From Rhodobacter capsulatus (lineage in GTDB: Bacteria > Pseudomonadota > Alphaproteobacteria > Rhodobacterales > Rhodobacteraceae), in the NCBI RefSeq assembly GCF_003254295.1, contig NZ_QKZO01000001.1, forward strand, positions 186,001-250,000: 64,000 nucleotides of DNA, written 5' to 3'. Of this stretch, positions 22,410-31,147 are shown in pieces (the first letter of the stretch is position 1; every line of letters begins with the position of its first letter). The translations under genes were made by a program, and so were the position numbers. The notes under the pieces were generated by a model, which saw only the letters and a program-made list of their open reading frames with translations, was not told the origin of the DNA and searched no databases.

Positions 22410-23501
22410 ATGACAGACCCGATCCGCCCCCAGCCCGGCATCCTCGACATCGCCCTTTACGAGGGCGGCGCTTCGCATGTGGCCGGCATCAGCGATGCGA
22501 TCAAGCTCAGCTCGAACGAGAACCCGCACGGGGCCTCGGACCGGGCCAAGGAGGCGTTCTCGCGCACGGTGCACAAGCTGCACCGCTATCCCTCGACCGA
22601 CCATGGCGCGCTGCGTCAGGCGATCGGCGACGTGCACGGGCTTGACCCCGCGCGGATCATCTGCGGCGTCGGTTCCGACGAAATCATCCGCATGATCGTC
22701 AACGCCTATGCCGGGCCGAAGGACGAAGTGGTGCACAGCGAACACGGCTTCCTGATGTATCGCATCGCGGCCTTGGGCGCGGGGGCGACGCCGGTTTCGG
22801 TGCCCGAACGCGAACGCACGCTGGATGTGGACGCGATCCTGAAGGCTTGCGGAAAAAAGACCAAGCTCGTCTTCATCGCCAACCCGAACAACCCGACCGG
22901 CACGATGGTCGGTCTGGCGGAACTCGAACGGCTGGCCATGGGCATCCCGAAACAGGCGATGCTGGTGATCGACAGTGCTTATGCGGAATATGTCGAAGGC
23001 TACGATGGCGGCGCCGAGCTGGCCTCGCGTCTGCCCAACGTGATGATGACGCGGACTTTTTCCAAGATCTACGGTCTTGGCGGGCTGCGCATCGGCTGGG
23101 GTTACGGCCCGAAGGACATCATCGATGTGCTCAACCGCATCCGCGATCCGTTCAACCTCTCGACCTCGCAGCTGGAAACCGCCGAGGCGGCGGTGCGCGA
23201 TCAGGACTGGGTCGCCCAGTCGCGGTCGGAAAACGCAAGGCTGCGGCATTGGCTGTCCGAGGCTCTGGCCGAACGCGGCGTGCCCAATGACACCTCGATG
23301 GCGAATTTCGTGCTGGCGCGGTTCGGCTCGGATGCCGAGGCCGAGGCCTGCGACGAGTTCCTGAAAAAGGACGGGCTGATCGTGCGGCGCGTGGCCAGCT
23401 ACGGGCTGGCGCATTGCCTGCGCATCACGGTGGGCGACGAGCCCTCGTGCCGGCGCGTGGCGCATATGATCGGGCTGTTCAAGGCGGGCGCCTCGGCATG
23501 A
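22410..23501 (+). CDS. hisC: histidinol-phosphate (or aromatic amino acid) aminotransferase
   Basis: 363 residues. PLP-dependent class II aminotransferase acting in histidine and often also in tyrosine/phenylalanine synthesis. Motifs: [33 protein letters not shown], and the PLP lysine in [17 protein letters not shown]. Its stop overlaps the start of tyrC (ATGA), which supports a role in aromatic amino acid synthesis as well as in histidine synthesis. Confidence 0.92.
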   Translation: MTDPIRPQPGILDIALYEGGASHVAGISDAIKLSSNENPHGASDRAKEAFSRTVHKLHRYPSTDHGALRQAIGDVHGLDPARIICGVGSDEIIRMIVNAYAGPKDEVVHSEHGFLMYRIAALGAGATPVSVPERERTLDVDAILKACGKKTKLVFIANPNNPTGTMVGLAELERLAMGIPKQAMLVIDSAYAEYVEGYDGGAELASRLPNVMMTRTFSKIYGLGGLRIGWGYGPKDIIDVLNRIRDPFNLSTSQLETAEAAVRDQDWVAQSRSENARLRHWLSEALAERGVPNDTSMANFVLARFGSDAEAEACDEFLKKDGLIVRRVASYGLAHCLRITVGDEPSCRRVAHMIGLFKAGASA

Positions 23502-24427
23502 CCCACTACAAGCGCGTCGCCCTGATCGGGCTGGGGCTCATTGCCTCCTCGATGGCGCATGCGATGCGCGAAAAGGGTCTGGCGGGCGAGATCATCGGCC
23601 ATGCGAAATCGGCCGAGACCCGGGCGACGGCGCTGGAAATCGGCCTCTGCGACCGGGTTTTCGACACCGCCGCCGAAGCGGTCAAAGACGCCGATCTGGT
23701 GGTGCTTTGCGTGCCGGTGGGCGCGATGGCGGCGATTGCCGCGGAAATCGCGCCGCATCTGGCGGCGGGCGCCACCGTGACCGATGTCGGCTCGGTCAAG
23801 CAGGCGGTGGTGGCGGCGGTGGCCCCGCACATGCCCGACCATGTGCAGTTCATCCCCGGTCACCCGCTTGCGGGCACCGAACATTCCGGGCCGCGGTCCG
23901 GCTTTGCGACGCTCTTCGTCAACCGCTGGTGGCTGCTGACGCCGCTCGAGGGCAACGACCCGGCGGCAGTGGCGCGGCTGAAAGCCTTCCTGACCGCGCT
24001 GGGCGCCAATGTCGACGAGATGGAGGTGGCCCGGCACGATCTGGTGCTGGCGGTCGTCTCGCATACGCCGCACCTGATCGCTTACACGATGGTGGGCGTG
24101 GCCGACCACCTGCGCCGGGTGACGCAGGAAGAGGTGATCAAATATTCCGCCTCGGGCTTTCGCGATTTCACCCGCATCGCGGCCTCCGACCCGACGATGT
24201 GGCGCGACGTGTTCCTGACCAACCGGGAGGCGACGCTCGACATTCTGGGCCGCTTCACCGAGGAACTGTTCATGCTGCAACGCGCCATCCGCATGGGTGA
24301 CGGGCAGATGCTGTTCGACTATTTCACCGAGACCCGCGCGATCCGCCGCGGCATCATCGAGGCCGGTCAGGACACCGCCGCCCCCGATTTCGGCCGCGTG
24401 CCGCCGCCGAAGGCGGAGACGCGCTGA
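23498..24427 (+). CDS. tyrC: prephenate/arogenate dehydrogenase
   Basis: 309 residues. Oxidative decarboxylation of prephenate or arogenate in tyrosine synthesis. NAD-binding opening [18 protein letters not shown] at residues 6-23 (the usual third glycine is Ala), [19 protein letters not shown] and SHTPHLIAY with conserved histidines. Coupled to hisC upstream and, by a TGATG overlap, to the extensin-like gene downstream. Confidence 0.92.
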   Translation: MTHYKRVALIGLGLIASSMAHAMREKGLAGEIIGHAKSAETRATALEIGLCDRVFDTAAEAVKDADLVVLCVPVGAMAAIAAEIAPHLAAGATVTDVGSVKQAVVAAVAPHMPDHVQFIPGHPLAGTEHSGPRSGFATLFVNRWWLLTPLEGNDPAAVARLKAFLTALGANVDEMEVARHDLVLAVVSHTPHLIAYTMVGVADHLRRVTQEEVIKYSASGFRDFTRIAASDPTMWRDVFLTNREATLDILGRFTEELFMLQRAIRMGDGQMLFDYFTETRAIRRGIIEAGQDTAAPDFGRVPPPKAETR

Positions 24428-25605
24428 TGCGCGGTCCTCGGAGCCTTGCGCTGGCGCTGATCACGGCGCTGGCGTGTGGGCCCGTTGCGGCCGAAAGCCT
24501 GAAGACCTCGCCGCTGCCGCGCCCCCGTCCGCCAACCGCCGCCCCCCTGCCCGCCCCCCCCCTGCCTGCGGCGCCGAAGGCCACCCCGGGCGGGGTGGCG
24601 CTGCCCGCCAGCGCCGGGCAATCGCCGCTCGACACGCCGCAGCCCGCCCCGGCCGCGGGCGCCGCCGATCCCGCACCCGCGGGCCGTCACCCGGTACCGC
24701 GGCCCGCCTCGATCGCCGCAACCGCCCCGGCCGAAAGCCTGCCGCCCCCGGCCGATCCGCGCCTTGCCGGGGCGCATCCGAAACCCCGGCCCGCGGGGCT
24801 GGTGACAGAACCGCCCGCAGAGGCCGAAGCCGGTCCGGCGCCGAAGGCCGATCCGCGGCTGGCGGGGTACCGCCCGAAACCGCGCCCCGCGGCGCTCGCC
24901 GGTCCGCCCCCCGAAGCCGCGCCGCAAAAGACCGCCGCGGTCGCCCCCCCGGCCCAGCCCGCGGCGCAGAAACCGCCGCCGGGCGGTGTGCTGTCCCGGC
25001 TCTTTGGCGCCCCGCGCAAGCGCAACGCGCCCGCCCCCGAAGCCCCCGTCCCCGAGGCCCCGGCCCCCGCGCCCGGCCCGCGCGGCGCGGTCTGCGGCGT
25101 GCCCGGCCTGATCGGGCAGGAGGTGGCCCCGATCGGCAATGGCGGGCGTGGCTCGGGCTGCGGCATCGCCGCGCCGGTGAAGATCACCGCGGTCTCGGGC
25201 ATCCGGCTGACGCAGCCGATGACCGTCGATTGCGCCACCGCCACCGCCTTCAAGCGCTGGGTCGACCGCGGCATCGTCCCGGCGGTGGGCGGCAAGGGCG
25301 GCGGCGTTGCGAAACTGGACGTGGGGCCGGGCTATGTCTGCCGTCCGCGCAACAACCAGCGCGGCGCAAAACTGTCGGAACATGGCCGCGGCAAGGCGAT
25401 CGACCTGATGGGGCTGGTGCTGAAGAACGGCCAGGCCCTGGATGTGAAGACCGGCTGGAAAAGCCAGCCGCGGATCTTCAAGGCGATCCATGCCGCGGCC
25501 TGCGGCCCCTTCGGCACGGTGCTGGGGCCCAAGGCCGACCGCTACCATCAGGACCACATCCATGTGGACACGCAGCGCTACCGCTCGGGCACCTATTGCC
25601 GCTGA
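24427..25605 (+). CDS. extensin-like C-terminal domain protein, proline-rich, exported
   Basis: 392 residues. Signal peptide to about residue 22 (GPVAAES), then a low-complexity Pro/Ala linker to about residue 215 with repeated PADPRLAG-type and PKPRPAG-type units, then an extensin-like C-terminal domain from AVCGVPGLIGQEVAPI. That domain has conserved Cys (VDCATATAFKRW, YVCRPRNNQ, AACGPFGTVLGP) and KLSEHGRGKAIDLMG, HQDHIHVDTQRY. Bacterial members are envelope proteins of unknown activity. It overlaps the convergent DUF2125 gene by 13 bases. Confidence 0.8.
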   Translation: MRGPRSLALALITALACGPVAAESLKTSPLPRPRPPTAAPLPAPPLPAAPKATPGGVALPASAGQSPLDTPQPAPAAGAADPAPAGRHPVPRPASIAATAPAESLPPPADPRLAGAHPKPRPAGLVTEPPAEAEAGPAPKADPRLAGYRPKPRPAALAGPPPEAAPQKTAAVAPPAQPAAQKPPPGGVLSRLFGAPRKRNAPAPEAPVPEAPAPAPGPRGAVCGVPGLIGQEVAPIGNGGRGSGCGIAAPVKITAVSGIRLTQPMTVDCATATAFKRWVDRGIVPAVGGKGGGVAKLDVGPGYVCRPRNNQRGAKLSEHGRGKAIDLMGLVLKNGQALDVKTGWKSQPRIFKAIHAAACGPFGTVLGPKADRYHQDHIHVDTQRYRSGTYCR

Positions 25606-26582
25606 GCCAGCCGCGGCGCCGGGCCCAGCGGGATCGCCGCAAGGCTCATCCGGCCCTGCGCAAAGGACAGCGGCAGCCGCACCGACCCGTCCGGGCTTTG
25701 CCGCGCCAGATACTCGCCCATCGCCGCCAGCATCGTCTTGCGCTCGGGCGGCACCAGACCCGCGGCCAGGGCCAGATCGAGCCAGACCGGAAAATCACCA
25801 AGCGCGATCGTCAGCGTGCCCTCGGGCCAGCCCGCCGGGGTGATGCTCAGGCGGCCGGAAACGCCGATCCGGTGCCCGCCCCACAGCAGATCCGCCCGGC
25901 GCAGATCCAGCGCCGTCAGCGCGACGGGCGCCGGGGCCAAAAGCGCCGGCGGCTGCGCGAGCTCGACCCCGGCCTCAAGCGCGATGCGATCAAGCCGGTC
26001 GGGCAAGGGCGTTGCAAGCCCGGCCTGACGGCTGAGCGCCCCCGCCAGCCCGGGCGGCAGTTCCGGCGCGGCGATGGCGCCGGTCAGCCGGAAGACGCGC
26101 GGATCCGCGGTCGGCTGCAGGGTCAGCGCGATGCTCTCGGCCGCAAGCGAAGGCGCCCCGGCCGCTTCGACCCGCAGCGCCGGACGGTCGATGCCAAGCG
26201 CGATCCCGGCCAGCGGCAGTTCAGGGCCGGGCGCCAGATCAAGGCGCAGCGCCGCCGCCGCGCCGGTCAGCTCGAAGGGCAGGCCCTGCAGGATGATCCG
26301 TTGCGGCAGCGGCAGATCAAGCCGCCAGGACAGCGGGTTCCAGACCGGGGCGGTGATCGTTGCCCGCTCCAGCGCCAGGACCGTCCGGCCCGCCTCGGTC
26401 AGACGCGGCGCGTCAAGCCGCACGCCGACCCGGGCCGGAAAACCCTCGGCCGAAACCTGCGCCGCGACGGTCTTCGAGCCCGCAACCGCCGCGCGCAGCC
26501 AGGCCGCAAGCCCCTGCCCAGCGCCCCAATCGGCCAGCGCCAGCCCGCCCGCCAGAACCACGCCCCAAACCCAGACCCGCAT
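25593..26582 (-). CDS. DUF2125 domain protein
   Basis: 329 residues from ATG 26582. A single N-terminal hydrophobic segment (VWGVVLAGGLALADWGAGQ) anchors it or serves as a signal; the remainder is a repetitive beta-rich body with Leu/Ala/Pro content (ITAPVWNPLSWRLDLPLPQ, DLRRADLLWGGHRIGVSGR) matching the alphaproteobacterial DUF2125 family. Function not known. It is divergent from the ChaC-like gene with 60 bases between starts. Confidence 0.75.
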   Translation of the reverse strand: MRVWVWGVVLAGGLALADWGAGQGLAAWLRAAVAGSKTVAAQVSAEGFPARVGVRLDAPRLTEAGRTVLALERATITAPVWNPLSWRLDLPLPQRIILQGLPFELTGAAAALRLDLAPGPELPLAGIALGIDRPALRVEAAGAPSLAAESIALTLQPTADPRVFRLTGAIAAPELPPGLAGALSRQAGLATPLPDRLDRIALEAGVELAQPPALLAPAPVALTALDLRRADLLWGGHRIGVSGRLSITPAGWPEGTLTIALGDFPVWLDLALAAGLVPPERKTMLAAMGEYLARQSPDGSVRLPLSFAQGRMSLAAIPLGPAPRLAQRQ

Positions 26583-26642
26583 TGCAGCCTCTTTCCAAAC
26601 CTCGGCCTTCCTTTTATCCCCCGGGACCAAGGAGGGCCAGAC

Positions 26643-27176
26643 ATGCCCGAAGCGCTCTGGATTTTCGGCTACGGATCGCTGATCTGGGATCCCGGCTTCA
26701 CCCCGGCCGAGGTCTGCCCGGCACGGCTTGACGGCTGGCATCGCAGCTTTTGCATGCATTCGATCCATTTCCGCGGCACGCCCGCGGCGCCGGGTCTGGT
26801 GCTGGCCCTTGATGCTGCCGCGGGCGCCCGGTGCCGCGGCCTTGCGCTGCGCGCCCCCGCGGCCGAGGCCGCCCGCATTCTGGCCGAGATCCGCGCCCGC
26901 GAACTGGTCACCGACGCCTATCTGGAACGCGCGCTGCCGGTGCGGCTTTCCGACGGGCGGCAGGTGACGGCGATCACCTATGTCATCGACCGCGCCGGGC
27001 CGCAGTATTGCGCACTCGATTTCGAGACCCAGGCGCAGACCATCGCCCATGCCGTCGGCGCGCGCGGCCCGAACCGGGACTACCTGTTCAATACCGCCGC
27101 GCATCTGGCCAGCCTCGGCCTTGCCGATCCCGATCTGGAGGCGCTGGCCGCAAGGGTGCGTGAGCTGCTGGCTTGA
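26643..27176 (+). CDS. gamma-glutamylcyclotransferase (ChaC-like)
   Basis: 177 residues. Family enzymes cleave glutathione to 5-oxoproline and Cys-Gly in the cytosol. N-terminal WIFGYGSLIWDPGF is the substrate-binding signature; IRARELVTDAYLERAL provides the likely catalytic Glu region; YLFNTAAHLASLG is the conserved C-terminal motif. GGAGGGCC upstream fixes the start. Short, as in prokaryotic ChaC. Confidence 0.88.
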   Translation: MPEALWIFGYGSLIWDPGFTPAEVCPARLDGWHRSFCMHSIHFRGTPAAPGLVLALDAAAGARCRGLALRAPAAEAARILAEIRARELVTDAYLERALPVRLSDGRQVTAITYVIDRAGPQYCALDFETQAQTIAHAVGARGPNRDYLFNTAAHLASLGLADPDLEALAARVRELLA

Positions 27177-27235
27177 GGCTTGGCAGGGGGGCGCGCGCAG
27201 CCTATCCTTGCAGCAACGAGCACAAGAGGCAGAAC

Positions 27236-28441
27236 ATGCGCGCACCGGTCCGGGTCCAGGCCCCGCAGTTTTCGCAACCCGTCCGACAGATCGTCTCGAT
27301 GCTGGTCGTGCTGGGGCTGGTCGGCGCGGGGGGCTTCCTGGCCTATGCCCGCATCTATCCGATCTTCCAGACCAATCCGCTGCTCAACGGGCTCATCGGC
27401 GGGGTCTTCGTGCTGGGCGTGCTGGGCTGTTTCTGGCAGGTGGTGCAGCTGGTGAAAGCCGTCAGCTGGATCGAGAGCTTCGCCGCCGACCGCCCCGGCC
27501 GGCCGATGTATCGCCCGCCGCAGATGCTGGTGCCCTTGGCCGCGCTTCTGGGCCGCGGCGGGGCCAGCCGCACCATCGCAACGACTGCTGCGCGCTCGAT
27601 CCTTGAATCGGTGGCGGCGCGGATCGACGAGGCCCGCGACATCACCCGCTATCTGGCGAACCTGCTGATTTTTCTGGGTCTTCTGGGCACGTTCTACGGC
27701 CTTGCCACCACCGTTCCGGGCGTCGTCGACACGATCCGCGCGCTGGCCCCGCAACAGGGCGAGCCCGCCACCGCGGTCTTTTCCCGGCTGATGTCGGGGC
27801 TGGAGGGCCAGCTGGGCGGCATGGGCACGGCCTTTTCCTCCTCGCTTCTGGGTCTGGCCGGATCGCTGGTCGTGGGCCTGCTTGAGCTTTTCGCCACCCA
27901 TGGGCAGAACCGCTTTTACGGCGAGCTTGAGGACTGGATTTCCTCGATCACCCGGCTGAGTTTCGCCTCGGCCGAGACCGAAGGCGCGGGCGAGGCCTCG
28001 GCGGTGGCGGGGGTGCTGGACCACATGGCCGAGCAGATGGACGCGCTGCAGACGCTGTTCATCCGCGCCGAACAGGCCCGCGGGCAGACCGAGACGCGGC
28101 TGGCGCAGCTGACACAGGGCTTTGCCGATCTGGCGCAGAAGCTCGGCGCCGAGGTCGAGACCCGCGCCGGGCAGGCCGAGGCTTTGGCGCGGATGGCCGA
28201 GGGGCAGGACCGGCTGATCGCGGCGCTGGACCGGCTGGCCGAACAAAGTGCCGCCGACCGCAATGCCGAGATGGATGTCGATGCGGAAATGCGGATGCGG
28301 CTGCGCTCGATCGATCTGCAGATGTCGCGGATGCTGGAGGAAATGTCCGCCGGGCGGCAGGAAAGCATGGCCGATCTGCGCAACGACTTCGCGGCGCTGA
28401 CGCGGGCGCTGATGGCGCGGGCGCGCGGCGGGGAGGGCTGA
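27236..28441 (+). CDS. MotA/TolQ/ExbB-like inner-membrane protein
   Basis: 401 residues. Predicted membrane segments near residues 18-40 and 55-75, then the MotA/ExbB-type pair LANLLIFLGLLGTFYGLATT (about 141-160) and GTAFSSSLLGLAGSLVVGLL (about 200-220), followed by a long cytoplasmic helical tail of about 180 residues rich in Ala, Glu and Arg. It ends one base before its MotB-like partner, so the two probably form a proton-driven complex. Not a flagellar stator by length and context. Related pairs occur across Rhodobacteraceae; role unknown. Confidence 0.75.
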   Translation: MRAPVRVQAPQFSQPVRQIVSMLVVLGLVGAGGFLAYARIYPIFQTNPLLNGLIGGVFVLGVLGCFWQVVQLVKAVSWIESFAADRPGRPMYRPPQMLVPLAALLGRGGASRTIATTAARSILESVAARIDEARDITRYLANLLIFLGLLGTFYGLATTVPGVVDTIRALAPQQGEPATAVFSRLMSGLEGQLGGMGTAFSSSLLGLAGSLVVGLLELFATHGQNRFYGELEDWISSITRLSFASAETEGAGEASAVAGVLDHMAEQMDALQTLFIRAEQARGQTETRLAQLTQGFADLAQKLGAEVETRAGQAEALARMAEGQDRLIAALDRLAEQSAADRNAEMDVDAEMRMRLRSIDLQMSRMLEEMSAGRQESMADLRNDFAALTRALMARARGGEG

Positions 28442-28442
28442 G

Positions 28443-29708
28443 ATGGCGCTCTCGGGCCGCCGCGGGCAGCGTTTCACCACCAATGTCTGGCCCGGCTTCG
28501 TCGATGCGATGGGCGCGCTGTTGATGGTGCTGATCTTCGTGCTGTCGATCTTCATGATGGTGCAATCGATGCTGCGCGACACGATCACGACGAAGGATCA
28601 TGAGCTGGACGCGCTTTCGGCGCAGGTGGCGGGGCTGGCGCAGGCGCTGTCGCTGGAGCAGGCGCAGACCGAGGCGCTGACCGGGCGGCTGGAGGCTGCG
28701 GGGGCGCGGATCACCGCCTTCGAGGCGCAGGTGGCCGGGCTTTTGGCCGACAAGACGGCGCAGGAGGCAGTGATCGCGGGCCTGCAGGGCGATCTGAAAT
28801 CCTCGGACACGGCCTTGACGGCGGCGCGGTTGCAGCTGGAGGACGCGCGCAAAAAGGCCGAGGAAACGCTGACGCTTCTGGCCGCGGCCGAGGCGGCGCA
28901 AAAGGATCTGCAGGGTCGGCTTGAGGTGCAGCTGAGCGCGGCCGAAAAGCAGGCGGCGCTGCAGGCGCTGGCGGAAAAGACCCTGACCGAGACGCGGGCC
29001 GAGGGCGATCGCAAGGCGGAACAGGTCGCGCTGCTCAATCAGCAGGTGGCGGCGCTGCGCGGGCAACTGTCTGATCTGCAAGCGGTTCTGGATGCGGCCG
29101 AGGCGAGGGATGCCGACGCCAAGGTGCAGGTCGAGGCATTGGGCAGCCAGCTCAATTCGGCCTTGGCGCAGGTGGCGGCGGAACAGAAACGCCGCGCCGC
29201 CCTTGAGGAAGAGGCGCGCAAGAAAGCCGAGGCCGAGGCGAAGGAGCTGGCGCGCTATCGGTCTGAATTCTTTGGCCGGATGTCGCAGCTTTTGGACGGG
29301 CGCGCGGGCGTGCGGGTGGTGGGCGACCGCTTCGTGTTCTCGTCGGAGGTGCTGTTTCAGCCCGGCTCGGCCGATCTGTCACCCGAGGGGCAGGCGCAGA
29401 TTTCGCGCGTGGCCGAGACCTTCCGCGAATTGGCCTCCGAGATCCCGCCCGAGATCGACTGGCTGCTGGAGGTGGACGGCTTCACCGATGACACGCCGCT
29501 CTCGGGTCAGGGCGCGTTCAAGGACAACTGGCAGCTGTCGCAGGCGCGCGCGCTTTCGGTGGTGAAATATCTGATCGAGGCGCAGGGCTTTGCGCCGAAG
29601 CGGCTGGCGGCGGCGGGTTTTGGCGAATTCCGCCCGGTGGCGGCGGGCAAAAGCCCCGAGGCCCGGGCACAGAACCGCCGCATCGAGCTGAAGCTGACCG
29701 AACGGTAA
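28443..29708 (+). CDS. MotB/OmpA-like peptidoglycan-binding protein with coiled coil
   Basis: 421 residues. A single membrane segment near residues 19-42 carries Asp21 in VWPGFVDAMGALLMVLIF, matching the position of the proton-binding aspartate of MotB. Residues about 50-275 are an uninterrupted coiled coil rich in Ala, Gln and Glu. The C-terminal OmpA domain (about 300-421) shows VLFQPGSADLSPEGQAQI, DGFTDDTPL and NRRIELKLTER, so it should grip peptidoglycan. The coiled coil is far longer than in MotB, implying a long reach across the periplasm. Confidence 0.78.
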   Translation: MALSGRRGQRFTTNVWPGFVDAMGALLMVLIFVLSIFMMVQSMLRDTITTKDHELDALSAQVAGLAQALSLEQAQTEALTGRLEAAGARITAFEAQVAGLLADKTAQEAVIAGLQGDLKSSDTALTAARLQLEDARKKAEETLTLLAAAEAAQKDLQGRLEVQLSAAEKQAALQALAEKTLTETRAEGDRKAEQVALLNQQVAALRGQLSDLQAVLDAAEARDADAKVQVEALGSQLNSALAQVAAEQKRRAALEEEARKKAEAEAKELARYRSEFFGRMSQLLDGRAGVRVVGDRFVFSSEVLFQPGSADLSPEGQAQISRVAETFRELASEIPPEIDWLLEVDGFTDDTPLSGQGAFKDNWQLSQARALSVVKYLIEAQGFAPKRLAAAGFGEFRPVAAGKSPEARAQNRRIELKLTER

Positions 29709-29737
29709 GCGCAGTTCTATTGCCGCGGCTTGCCATG

Positions 29738-29931
29738 ACCGAGGAAATCGCCGAGGTCACGCGAGACATTGGTCCTCGGACCGCCGGGGCGCCAAAGCGT
29801 CCCGGCCAGCGTCCGCCCCGCCCATGGCGGGCGCTGGCCTCTGTCATGCTTGGGGAAACGGCCTTGCCACGGGCCTTGCACTGACGGGCGGGAAACGCGG
29901 ATCGCGTTTCCTTTTCGCCCGAAACTGTCGC
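29738..29931 (+). repeat. dispersed intergenic repeat, copy A
   Basis: Most of the 223-base gap 29709-29931 matches a second intergenic stretch at about 34780-34998 in the same orientation. The best-conserved block is 29781-29834, including GCGTCCGCCCCGCCCATGGC; flanking GCGAGACA and the GCGTTTCCTTTTCGCCCGA end also match. Short inverted repeats (CCGCCCCGCCCATGGCGGGCG) suggest RNA structure. No convincing gene lies in it. Confidence 0.65.
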
Positions 29932-31017
29932 TCAGGCCGCCAGATCGTGGCGCAGGATCGCCGCTTCCGAGGCGCTCAGCACGCGCCGCGCAAAGGGCCC
30001 GTAGGTCATCGGATCGGCGTCGATCCCGGGGCACAGCCGCAACAGCGCCTGTCGCTGATCCTCGGCGATGCTCTCGACCTCGGTCGCGGCGGGGTGGAAG
30101 CTTTCGGTCTCGACCCCGTTCGCCCGGATCACCTGATGGCGCGCGAACAGCAGATGCAGATAGGTGACCTCGGGCAGCCGGGTCGCAACCCGCACCGCGG
30201 CGTCATCGACCAGATCGCAGGCCTGCACCAGTACCTCGGGCTCGTTGAACAGCGCCCGTGCCGCGGCGCCGCGCACCAGCAGCCGATGCTGCGGCGAGAC
30301 CAGCAGATCGGCGCCGGGCCGGATCAGGCCGAAAGCCCCCGCCCGCAGCCGCACCGCCCCAAGTCGCACTGGGCGCAGATGCGGCAGCGCGTAAAGCCTG
30401 GCCCCGCTCATCCGCCGCGCGCCGATCCACAAGATCTCCTGCGCGCCGTCATCGCGCGTCAGGACCCGGTCGCCGGGCCGCAGCGTCTCGACCGGGTGCG
30501 GCCCGGCGGGGGTGTCGATCAACGTGCCGGGCGTGAAACAGATCACCCCGGGCTCGGGCAGGCGCAGCCCCGCGGGGCGCGGATCGACGCGGCTTTCGAC
30601 CAGCCACAGATCGGTGTCGCGCGGCGGCAGACCGCCCGCAAACATCAGCAGACGCGCCCGCGCCGCGGGCAGTTCGATCAGCGTGATGTCATGGGCCCGA
30701 ATGCCGTCGGTCACGGTAAAGCTTTGATCAGGAAGCTCGGGCAGATCGGCCCGGGCGCGAAAGGCGGCGCTGTCGCCGCCCTCGATCGCCACGCCCAGAA
30801 GGCGGCGCACCACCCTGGCGGCGCGTTGGCGCAGCGCCTCGCTGCCCTCGGCCCCGCTTAGGATCAGCAGGTCGGTGGGGCCATCGACCCGCACCGCCTC
30901 GCCGCTCCAGCGCCAGCAGGCGCCGGTCGCAAGGCTTTCGATCGGGGCGCCTGCGGCGCCGTCGATCTCTGTCTGGTCCCACGCGATCACGAAGGTGCCC
31001 AGATAGCCCGGCTTCAT
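29932..31017 (-). CDS. Hint-domain protein
   Basis: 361 residues from ATG 31017 (AGGCAGGA upstream). Residues 1-155 are an unrecognised beta-rich region. From residue 157 a Hint (Hedgehog/intein) domain begins: GVICFTPGTLIDTPAGPHPV with Cys160 at the nucleophile position, then PGDRVLTRDDGAQEILWIG, SPQHRLLVRG and VTYLHLLFARHQVIRANGVE. Rhodobacteraceae carry many such proteins. Hint domains can cleave the preceding peptide bond, so the N-terminal half could be released or linked to a partner; that is not shown. An FNR-type site lies 91 bases upstream. Confidence 0.8.
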   Translation of the reverse strand: MKPGYLGTFVIAWDQTEIDGAAGAPIESLATGACWRWSGEAVRVDGPTDLLILSGAEGSEALRQRAARVVRRLLGVAIEGGDSAAFRARADLPELPDQSFTVTDGIRAHDITLIELPAARARLLMFAGGLPPRDTDLWLVESRVDPRPAGLRLPEPGVICFTPGTLIDTPAGPHPVETLRPGDRVLTRDDGAQEILWIGARRMSGARLYALPHLRPVRLGAVRLRAGAFGLIRPGADLLVSPQHRLLVRGAAARALFNEPEVLVQACDLVDDAAVRVATRLPEVTYLHLLFARHQVIRANGVETESFHPAATEVESIAEDQRQALLRLCPGIDADPMTYGPFARRVLSASEAAILRHDLAA

Positions 31018-31107
31018 TGCCTGTATGTCCTGCCTCGTTTTATGGACCCTTCGGTCCTTGATTAAGCAAAACCTAACATGGGTGATTCGGCTTGTGAATC
31101 CCCCATT

Positions 31108-31121
31108 TTGACCCAGATCAA
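31108..31121 (-). promoter_or_regulatory. FNR/FnrL-type binding site
   Basis: TTGACCCAGATCAA fits the FNR half-site pattern TTGAY-N4-RTCAA known for Rhodobacter FnrL. It lies in the 130-base gap upstream of the Hint gene and after the LpxR-like gene, both on the minus strand, so it would regulate the Hint gene with low oxygen. A clear -10 at the ideal distance is not seen. Confidence 0.6.
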
Positions 31122-31147
31122 GGAAAGGACGTTCTGGCGCGAAAAAG

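Noticed and set aside
27236-29708. Zorya anti-phage system (ZorA/ZorB are MotA/MotB-like)
   Set aside because: The next genes are the repeat element and a Hint protein; there is no ZorC/ZorD or ZorE helicase or nuclease beside the pair.
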